Assembly (NCBI GenBank): GCA_030635415.1
Contig: DAOVYW010000123.1
Coordinates: 1-7,167, forward strand
Origin: Candidatus Firestoneibacteriota bacterium
GTDB taxonomy: Bacteria; Oederibacteriota; JAAXVQ01; JAUVAV01
DNA: 7,167 bases
Reading direction: 5' to 3'
The notes beneath the pieces were generated by a model. It ran no database searches. It worked only from the letters and a program-made list of their open reading frames with translations, and was not told where the DNA came from. Position 1 is the stretch's first letter; each line of letters starts with the position of its first letter. Of this stretch, positions 1 through 5,160 are shown piece by piece. A program made the position numbers and the translations under genes.

Positions 1-1454
1 GGCTTACGCCGGACGATACTGCGGCCGCCAAACTCACTCCGCTGGAACTTTCCTCGGTTGAGATTTCTGCAGCGCCTTATTTTGTGGACTATGTACGCCA
101 GCAACTGGAGGAACGCTTTGGCAGCAATGCTATCTATAAAGCGGGTTTAAAAGTCTATACCTCTTTGGAGCTCAATCTCCAGCGGATGGCGCAGGATGCC
201 TTTAATGAGGGTCTGTCTGAAGCCGAGGCTTTGATCAGACCGCACTTGCAAACTCCGCCAGGCCGTCAACCGGAGCCTTTGCAGGGTGCCCTGGTTTTGC
301 TTGAACCGGCCACCGGGGAGATCAAGGCCTTGATCGGCGGCCGGGATTTCCAGAAGAGCAAATTCAACCGCGCGGTTCAGGCCCAACGTCAGCCGGGATC
401 AGCCTTTAAGCCTTTTATTTATACCACGGCTTTCATACATGGATTCACTCAGGCGGATATCATTCTCGACACGCCGGTAGTCTTCAAGGATAACCAGGGA
501 AAAGTATGGAAGCCGGAAAATTTCTCAAATAAGTTCCGGGGAGCGACTACTCTTCGAACCGCTTTAACCAAGTCACGAAATGTAGTAACGGTTAAACTGC
601 TCGACAAGCTGGGAGTAAAATCCGTTATTCAAACTGCCGGGAAACTCGGTATCCAAAGCTCCTTAAAGCCGTATTTAACCCTGGCACTGGGCGCTTCGGA
701 GGTCAATCTGCTGGAATTGGTTTCCGCCTATGGATGCTTTCCCAATCGCGGCATCCGGGTTGAACCCATAAGCATTCTCCGCACAGAAAATAATTCCGGA
801 GAAATACTCGAAGAAAATGCACCCTTTCGCCAGGAAGTCCTGGATGAAACTTCGGCTGCCATCATGACTAATCTGCTTGAAAATGTCATTAATCGCGGAA
901 CCGGTTATGGCGCCCGCCGCCTGGGCTTCAAATATCCCGCGGGCGGTAAAACCGGCACTACTAATGATTTCTCCGACGCCTGGTTTATGGGCTTTACCAG
1001 CGAATATGCTGCCGGGGTCTGGATTGGACTGGATTCCCATCGCAGTATGGGAAAAGGGATTACCGGCGGAAAGGTCGCGTGTCCCATTTGGACCAAGCTC
1101 ATGCTACGGATTTATGGGAAGCGGACTCCTAAAAAATTCATCTATCCCGGGAGCGTGAAAACCGTAAGATTCTGCAATATTTCCGGTCTACTGCCTAATT
1201 CCGGCTGCAAATCACATGTGGCCCGGGGCGCTTTTGCCATAGGTACCGCTCCTACTCAATCCTGTGATGTTCATAGGGCCTCCGGCCCGGAAGGCTCTTT
1301 GGACTACGATCTTAATTTATCACCTGACCTGCTTAATCCCATCGAAAATATTGAGGCTACGCCGGATACAGATGCTTCTGATGATGTCCCGGCTCAGCCT
1401 GCGGCCACGCCGATCCCGCCATCCCTCAACGACAACCGGCCCGTGATGTTTTGA
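1..1454 (+). CDS. Penicillin-binding protein 1A-type peptidoglycan synthase (5'-truncated, transpeptidase part)
   Basis: This is a class A PBP, which polymerises and cross-links peptidoglycan on the outer face of the inner membrane. The frame is open to the left edge (codons in phase from base 3), and the residues before the first in-frame GTG at 84 continue the family pattern (APYFVDYVRQQLEERFG). The real start is therefore outside the window, and the signal anchor and glycosyltransferase domain are missing. Numbering from the GTG at 84, the transpeptidase motifs are complete: SAFK with nucleophile S106 and K109, SRN at 164-166, and KTGT at 289-292 followed by the usual NDFSDAWFMGFT. After it come a small Cys-containing module (C364, C375, C394; GTAPTQSC) and a Pro/Ala/Asp-rich disordered tail ending in VMF. 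The TGA is at 1452-1454. Family assignment is very secure. I give no symbol because mrcA/pbpA/ponA naming depends on the organism. Confidence 0.95.
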   Translation, partial: LTPDDTAAAKLTPLELSSVEISAAPYFVDYVRQQLEERFGSNAIYKAGLKVYTSLELNLQRMAQDAFNEGLSEAEALIRPHLQTPPGRQPEPLQGALVLLEPATGEIKALIGGRDFQKSKFNRAVQAQRQPGSAFKPFIYTTAFIHGFTQADIILDTPVVFKDNQGKVWKPENFSNKFRGATTLRTALTKSRNVVTVKLLDKLGVKSVIQTAGKLGIQSSLKPYLTLALGASEVNLLELVSAYGCFPNRGIRVEPISILRTENNSGEILEENAPFRQEVLDETSAAIMTNLLENVINRGTGYGARRLGFKYPAGGKTGTTNDFSDAWFMGFTSEYAAGVWIGLDSHRSMGKGITGGKVACPIWTKLMLRIYGKRTPKKFIYPGSVKTVRFCNISGLLPNSGCKSHVARGAFAIGTAPTQSCDVHRASGPEGSLDYDLNLSPDLLNPIENIEATPDTDASDDVPAQPAATPIPPSLNDNRPVMF

Positions 1455-1456
1455 TG

Positions 1457-1527
1457 TATGTCGATGGTTTTTATTTTTATCGATACGTTTTCAGGATATG
1501 TCAATGAAATTGAAAAACATCGACATA
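1457..1527. repeat. Inverted repeat just after the PBP stop codon
   Basis: The left arm at 1457-1472 (TATGTCGATG, one extra G, TTTTT) pairs with the right arm at 1513-1527 (AAAAACATCGACATA), giving a 15-bp stem with one bulge and a loop of about 40 nt. A second copy of the left motif, ATATGTC at 1496-1502, can compete for GACATAT at 1522-1528. The structure begins two bases after the TGA, so it probably lies in the 3' UTR of the PBP mRNA. It may stabilise the message or help end transcription. There is no clean U-tract after the right arm. Confidence 0.5.
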
Positions 1528-1593
1528 TTAATTACGGTAGCCTAATGTAAGACTGTGCCACAATTCGAGTTTTTATGGTTTTGTGCTTTTGAT

Positions 1594-1622
1594 TGTCATC
1601 CCGGTGAAAGCCGGAGTCCAGA
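1594..1622. repeat. dRS3-like dispersed repeat
   Basis: The stretch reads TGTCATCCCGG, TGAAAG, CCGGAGTCCAG. This is close to the widespread genomic repeat of the form GTCATTCC(C/G)G-CGAAAG-C(G/C)GGAATCCAG, related to neisserial dRS3 (ATTCCC-N8-GGGAAT). The inner CCGG...CCGG arms form a small imperfect palindrome. Such units are dispersed non-coding repeats and serve as integration targets in some genomes. Only one copy lies in this window, so its repetitive nature here is inferred from its resemblance to the known element. Confidence 0.55.
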
Positions 1623-1750
1623 AAGTTGTTTGAAAATAAACAAGATAAAGTTATGATAAGGAGTGTAGGTTTTTAAATTAAATTGATAAGATAGCGGGTG
1701 ATATTTTCAGAATAAGTTGACAAGCAAATAGGAATTATCGGATTATTTAG

Positions 1751-1775
1751 AGCCTCGTTAAGAGGTTTTTTATTA
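1751..1775 (+). terminator. Possible Rho-independent terminator, plus strand
   Basis: AGCCTC and GAGGTT (one G-U pair) form a 6-bp stem around a 5-nt loop (GTTAA), followed at once by a T-rich run (TTTTATTATT). The direction suits the PBP gene, although it lies about 300 nt past that gene's stop. The stem is short, so this is a moderate candidate only. Confidence 0.4.
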
Positions 1776-1800
1776 TTGTCTACCAGTACCTGAAAGTCAA

Positions 1801-1815
1801 CACCCCGAAGGGGTG
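1801..1815. repeat. Short perfect hairpin (CACCCC-GAA-GGGGTG)
   Basis: Six perfectly paired bases enclose a GAA loop. No U-tract follows on either strand, so it is not a normal terminator. It resembles the compact GC-rich hairpins of REP elements and IS200/IS605-type ends, but no transposase is present in the window. It sits 26 nt before a second hairpin at 1842-1860. Confidence 0.4.
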
Positions 1816-1841
1816 CAAATATTCTAACTTCTCAATCTATT

Positions 1842-1860
1842 TTTCACCATTCGGGTGAAA
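1842..1860. repeat. Short hairpin (TTTCACC / GGTGAAA)
   Basis: TTTCACC at 1842-1848 pairs perfectly with GGTGAAA at 1854-1860 over a 5-nt loop. Like its neighbour at 1801-1815 it has a CACC-type arm and no terminator tract. The two together could be the remains of one small structured element. Function is unknown. Confidence 0.35.
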
Positions 1861-1937
1861 GCTCATTTCTTGGAAAACTATGATAATTATACCTTAAAAT
1901 TGATTTTATACTTTTCCACTTAGGATCCAGGGTGCCT

Positions 1938-2009
1938 CCAACGGGATGTAGGGGCGTTTAATTAAACGCCCCTACATTTGCCGGTGATGCCATAACGAAC
2001 GGTTGCTAT
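1938..2009. repeat. Dispersed palindrome-centred repeat, copy A
   Basis: The core at 1947-1976 is a perfect 30-nt palindrome (TGTAGGGGCG, TTTAATTAAA, CGCCCCTACA). It is followed by an asymmetric flank (TGCCGGT, ATG, ATAAC, AAC) shared with copy B at 4940-5011 in the same orientation. By hand alignment, about 60 of 72 positions agree. This copy lies directly after the ppdK stop codon, so ppdK mRNA would carry its hairpin (13-bp stem, AATT loop) as a 3' structure. There is no U-tract after it on the minus strand. TGTAGGGGCG...CGCCCCTACA cores recur as intergenic repeats in many bacterial genomes. Confidence 0.8.
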
Positions 2010-2010
2010 C

Positions 2011-4857
2011 CTACTTTTTCTTCCCTTTACCTACCGCCTTCTTAGCCACTTTTTTTGAAGGCTGGACAACCTTTTTCACAACTTTTTTTACGGCCGGCTT
2101 GCTGCTTACCGGCTTTTTCTTAGCTCCTGCGGCTTTCACCGCCAGCTTGGCTGCCCGGGACTTGCTTTTAGCATCCTGCTTGGCCATAATCGCAGCCTGA
2201 GCAGCAGCCAGACGGGCAATGGGTACGCGGTAGGGCGAGCAGGAGACATAGTCTAATCCGACATTATGGCAGAACGTCACCGAGGCCGGATCACCGCCGT
2301 GTTCTCCGCATATACCCAGTTTGATCCTCGGCCTGGTGGATCGGCCTTTTTGCACCGCCATCTCCACTAATGCACCCACGCCTTTGACGTCCAGGGTCTG
2401 GAAGGGATCCTTCTCCAGAATCTTTTTTTCCAGGTATGCGTTAATGACTTTACCCGCGTCATCCCGTGAAAATCCGAAGGTAGTTTGGGTTAAATCATTG
2501 GTTCCGAAGGAAAAGAATTCAGCTTCCCGCGCGACTTCATCCGCAGTTACGGCCGCGCGCGGTAGTTCAATCATGGTCCCGATCATGTAGCTGAACTTAA
2601 TGCCTTTCTCTTTTTGTACTTGCCGGATTACCTGCTCTGCCAATACTTTTTGGTCTTTCAACTCTAAAACATCGCCTATTAGGGGTATCATGATCTCCGG
2701 CATTACCTGATTGCCCTCGGCCGTACACTCGGCTGTGGCTTCGGCAATGGCTCTCACCTGCATCTCGGTGATTTCCGGGTAGGTAATCCCCAGACGGCAG
2801 CCGCGGTGTCCCAGCATGGGATTTAGTTCATGCAATTCCTGGACCCGTGCCAGCAGCTTTTTTTTCTCCGCCAGTTCCGGTGCTTGCGGATTAACGGCCT
2901 CAATTTTAGCTACCTCAACCATGAGTTCTTCCCGCTTGGGCAGAAATTCGTGCAAGGGCGGATCCAGCAACCGGATAGTTACGGGAAAACCCTGCATGCT
3001 GTCAAAAAGCCCCTTAAAATCTGAACGCTGCATGGGAAGCAGTTTATTCAGAGCGGCCCGGCGGCCCGGCTCGTCGGTAGCCAGGATCATATCCTGCATA
3101 TAGGACAACCGGTCTTCAGCAAAAAACATATGCTCAGTCCGGCAGAGCCCGATACCCTCGGCCCCGAATTCACGCGCTTTCTCGGCATCCCGGGGAATAT
3201 CCGCATTGGCCCGGACTTTCAATCTCCGGAATTCATCCGCCCAAACCATGAATTCGGAAAACTCTTCTGACAACTCAGGAGCCATGGTCTTGACCCGGCC
3301 TTCCAGCACCCGGCCGGTCGCGCCGTCCAGAGTCAACCAGTCGCCTTCCTTTAAAGTTTTGCCACCTACTTCCAAGTCTGTCCCGCTTTCATGAATTTTG
3401 ACATCCTCGCAGCCGGCTACGCAGCATTTGCCCATACCCCGGGCTACCACTGCCGCGTGGCTGGTCATGCCTCCACGGGCGGTTAATATCCCTCGGGAAA
3501 CCTCCATACCGTGAATATCATCCGGACAGGTTTCCTCACGAACCAGAATCACTTCCTCATCTTTTTCCTCTGCCCAGCGAACCGCGTCTTCGGCCGTAAA
3601 GACTATCTTGCCGGACACCGCCCCCGGCGAAGCCGGCAGCCCCTTAGCCAGAACATTAATTTCAGCCGTGGGATCAATGATCGGATGCAACAACTGGTCA
3701 AGTTGAGCCGGAGCCACTCGTTGTATGGCCTCAGCTTTGGTTATCAGGCCTTCTTTCACCATCTCTACGGCGATCCGGATAGCCGATTGGGCTGTGCGTT
3801 TACCGGCGCGGGTCTGCAACATATAAAGCTGGCCGCGCTCAATGGTAAACTCGAAATCCTGGATATCCCGGTAATGTTTTTCCAGACGCTTGGTAATACT
3901 ATGAAGTTGCTTGAAAACCGCGGGCATTTCTTCGGACAACTTGGCAATGGGCAGAGGTGTACGCACACCGGCCACTACGTCCTCTCCCTGGGCATTGGTT
4001 AGGTATTCTCCGTAAAAATGATTTTCACCGGTCGAGGGATTACGGGTGAACCCTACACCGGTTCCGGAGTCATCCCCCATATTACCGAAAACCATGGCCT
4101 GAATATTAACCGCCGTGCCGAGCGAAGAGGGGATATCATTCATTTTGCGGTAATATATAGCCCGATCGTTATTCCAGGATTTAAAAACCGCATCCCGGGA
4201 CATGGTCAGTTGTATCATGGGGTCCTGGGGGAAATCACGGCCGGCTGCCCGCCGCGTAATCTCCTTGTACGTAACGACCAGACTTTTCAAATCATCCGCT
4301 GTCAGCTGGGTATCGAGTTTTATACCCTGCTCGGCTTTCTTGGCAGTCAGGGCTTTTTCATACGCTTCCTTCTCAATCCCCAGAACTACATTGCCGAACA
4401 TCTGGATAAAACGGCGGTAGCTGTCATAAACAAAACGCTCATTGCCGGTGGCGTCCGCAAATCCCTGAACCGTCACATCATTCAACCCAAGATTCAGGAT
4501 GGTATCCATCATGCCCGGCATGGAAAATTTCGATCCCGAACGCACCGAAACCAGCAAGGGGTTCCTGGGATCCCCGAATTTTTTATTCATGGTTTTTTCC
4601 AGCTTGCTAATATTCGCTGTGATTTGGTCATCCAACCCGGCCGGCACCTGCTTCCGGTTTTCATAATAAAGATTACAGGTTTCGGTAGTAATGGTAAAAC
4701 CGGCCGGCACGGGCACACCGGTATTGATCATCTCCGCCAGACCGGCGCCCTTGCCTCCCAGAAGATCACGCATGCTGCCGTTTCCCTCCGCCTTGCCTCG
4801 TCCGAAAAAGTACACGAATTTCCTCTTGTTTCCCGTTTGTTTAATTTTGGTTGCCAT
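2011..4857 (-). CDS. ppdK: Pyruvate, phosphate dikinase with lysine-rich C-terminal extension
   Basis: This cytosolic enzyme interconverts ATP + pyruvate + phosphate and AMP + PEP + diphosphate, and runs toward gluconeogenesis or PPi-dependent glycolysis in anaerobes. The 948-residue product has all three modules. The N-terminal nucleotide-binding domain (about 12-365) carries GGKGAGLAEM and VSVRSGSKFSMPGMMDT. The swivelling phosphohistidine domain (about 400-520) carries GGMTSHAAVVARG with catalytic H467. The PEP/pyruvate TIM barrel (about 535-890) shows R573, R629, E764, N787/D788 and C850 of GICGEHGGDP. By eye these match the known active-site residues of the Clostridium symbiosum enzyme. 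The usual family end (SPYRVPIARLAAAQAA) is reached near residue 889. The remaining roughly 57 residues are a Lys/Ala/Val tail not expected in the family. The ATG at 4855-4857 is preceded by AGGGGAG at a 10-nt spacing, supporting this start. It is a single-gene unit with its own candidate promoter. Confidence 0.97.
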   Translation of the reverse strand: MATKIKQTGNKRKFVYFFGRGKAEGNGSMRDLLGGKGAGLAEMINTGVPVPAGFTITTETCNLYYENRKQVPAGLDDQITANISKLEKTMNKKFGDPRNPLLVSVRSGSKFSMPGMMDTILNLGLNDVTVQGFADATGNERFVYDSYRRFIQMFGNVVLGIEKEAYEKALTAKKAEQGIKLDTQLTADDLKSLVVTYKEITRRAAGRDFPQDPMIQLTMSRDAVFKSWNNDRAIYYRKMNDIPSSLGTAVNIQAMVFGNMGDDSGTGVGFTRNPSTGENHFYGEYLTNAQGEDVVAGVRTPLPIAKLSEEMPAVFKQLHSITKRLEKHYRDIQDFEFTIERGQLYMLQTRAGKRTAQSAIRIAVEMVKEGLITKAEAIQRVAPAQLDQLLHPIIDPTAEINVLAKGLPASPGAVSGKIVFTAEDAVRWAEEKDEEVILVREETCPDDIHGMEVSRGILTARGGMTSHAAVVARGMGKCCVAGCEDVKIHESGTDLEVGGKTLKEGDWLTLDGATGRVLEGRVKTMAPELSEEFSEFMVWADEFRRLKVRANADIPRDAEKAREFGAEGIGLCRTEHMFFAEDRLSYMQDMILATDEPGRRAALNKLLPMQRSDFKGLFDSMQGFPVTIRLLDPPLHEFLPKREELMVEVAKIEAVNPQAPELAEKKKLLARVQELHELNPMLGHRGCRLGITYPEITEMQVRAIAEATAECTAEGNQVMPEIMIPLIGDVLELKDQKVLAEQVIRQVQKEKGIKFSYMIGTMIELPRAAVTADEVAREAEFFSFGTNDLTQTTFGFSRDDAGKVINAYLEKKILEKDPFQTLDVKGVGALVEMAVQKGRSTRPRIKLGICGEHGGDPASVTFCHNVGLDYVSCSPYRVPIARLAAAQAAIMAKQDAKSKSRAAKLAVKAAGAKKKPVSSKPAVKKVVKKVVQPSKKVAKKAVGKGKKK
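2014..2184 (-). other. Region coding the Lys/Ala-rich, histone-H1-like tail of PpdK
   Basis: Residues 892-948 contain about 21 lysines and a single acidic residue (D895). They are built from AKK, VKK and SKPAVKK-type units, with proline and serine interspersed, and end in GKGKKK. The composition resembles eukaryotic H1 tails and bacterial AlgP/HctB-like or actinobacterial Lys/Ala-rich tails, which bind nucleic acid or polyanions. The tail is in frame with an intact catalytic core, and the codons look ordinary apart from A-runs, so it is not an obvious frameshift product. Its role is unknown. Confidence 0.8.
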
Positions 4858-4867
4858 ACTGCTTTAA

Positions 4868-4874
4868 CTCCCCT
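4868..4874 (-). promoter_or_regulatory. Ribosome-binding site of ppdK
   Basis: On the coding strand, AGGGGAG (within AAGGAAGGGGAG) lies 10 nt before the ATG. This strong purine-rich Shine-Dalgarno sequence fixes the start at 4857. Confidence 0.75.
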
Positions 4875-4886
4875 TCCTTTGGTTTT

Positions 4887-4915
4887 TTTAAAATTATGTA
4901 ATGCTGTTTTTTCAA
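4887..4915 (-). promoter_or_regulatory. Candidate sigma-70-type promoter for ppdK
   Basis: Reading the minus strand, TTGAAA (4915-4910; 5 of 6 to the -35 consensus) is followed after 17 bp by TTTAAA (4892-4887; 4 of 6 to the -10 consensus). Transcription would then begin a few bases before the strong ribosome-binding site, leaving a very short leader. The surrounding sequence is A/T-rich, so a chance match is quite possible. Confidence 0.35.
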
Positions 4916-4939
4916 TCCCTTGAAATTAGAGATATTCCA

Positions 4940-5011
4940 CCCACGGAATGTAGGGGCGTTTAATTAAATGCCCCTACAACTGCCGGTAATGCTATAACCA
5001 ACAGCTAATAT
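4940..5011. repeat. Dispersed palindrome-centred repeat, copy B
   Basis: The core at 4949-4978 matches copy A's 30-nt palindrome with one change (AATG for AACG in the right arm, which still allows a G-U pair in one transcript direction). The same downstream flank follows in the same orientation. The offset to copy A is 3002 bp. It lies just upstream of the candidate ppdK promoter, so the two copies bracket the complete ppdK unit. Confidence 0.8.
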
Positions 5012-5125
5012 ATCCCAAAATTACAGGTTTTGGAAACCCTCTAATTTGAACAAAAAGAATCCTCTTAGGCATGTGAAAATTGTGGAAATATTAGCATACT
5101 CATCAGGCAATCTGCAAGTGTTTTT

Positions 5126-5142
5126 AAAAATTCCTTGCGGAA
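5126..5142 (-). terminator. Weak terminator-like hairpin after the REC-GGDEF-HD-GYP gene
   Basis: On the minus strand TTCC-GCAA-GGAA forms a 4-bp stem with a GNRA-type loop, followed directly by TTTTT. It lies about 18 nt beyond the TGA at 5161-5163, the expected place for an operon terminator. The stem is too short and A/T-rich for high confidence. Confidence 0.3.
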
Positions 5143-5160
5143 ACCGGCCAAAAGGTGAGA

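Larger units (their letters stand above)
1455..2010. other. Intergenic region between convergent genes, rich in short palindromes
   Basis: This 556-nt gap has no credible coding sequence, tRNA or rRNA. It is AT-rich relative to the flanking genes and holds, in order: a stop-proximal inverted repeat (1457-1527), a dRS3-like repeat (1594-1622), a possible terminator (1751-1775), two small hairpins (1801-1815 and 1842-1860), and a palindrome-centred repeat next to the ppdK stop (1938-2009). I see nothing recognisable in 1530-1590 or 1625-1745. It looks like a sink for non-coding repeats between two 3' gene ends, perhaps including decayed mobile DNA. Confidence 0.7.
4858..5160. other. Intergenic region upstream of ppdK
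   Basis: This 303-nt gap separates the ppdK start from the stop of the next minus-strand gene. It holds the ppdK ribosome-binding site, a candidate promoter (4887-4915), repeat copy B (4940-5011), a small GGTTT/AAACC hairpin at 5026-5038 and a weak terminator (5126-5142). I looked for riboswitch signatures, including c-di-GMP types, and saw none. No credible small ORF is present. Confidence 0.7.

Noticed and set aside
84..1454. GTG at 84 as the start of a complete 456-residue PBP
   Set aside because: The frame is open upstream to the window edge, and the upstream residues continue the PBP1A pattern. The glycosyltransferase domain is absent, so the gene is simply cut by the window.
1947..1976. 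Palindrome as the Rho-independent terminator of ppdK
   Set aside because: The hairpin is strong, but no U-tract follows it on the minus strand, so only a factor-dependent or stabilising role remains possible.
1938..2009. Repeat palindromes as a CRISPR array or as IS terminal inverted repeats
   Set aside because: There are only two copies 3 kb apart in direct orientation, with no spacer series and no transposase between them. The interval holds only ppdK.
3511..4002. 163-residue open frame on the plus strand
   Set aside because: It is antisense to ppdK, low in family resemblance, and without a convincing ribosome-binding site.
4018..4923. 301-residue open frame on the plus strand
   Set aside because: It lies almost wholly antisense to the N-terminal part of ppdK, which has unambiguous family motifs. 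Its translation has no recognisable domain.
4858..5160. Possible c-di-GMP riboswitch, considered because a c-di-GMP enzyme is adjacent
   Set aside because: I could not find the conserved core of either GEMM class on either strand. The structure present is explained by repeat copy B and small hairpins.
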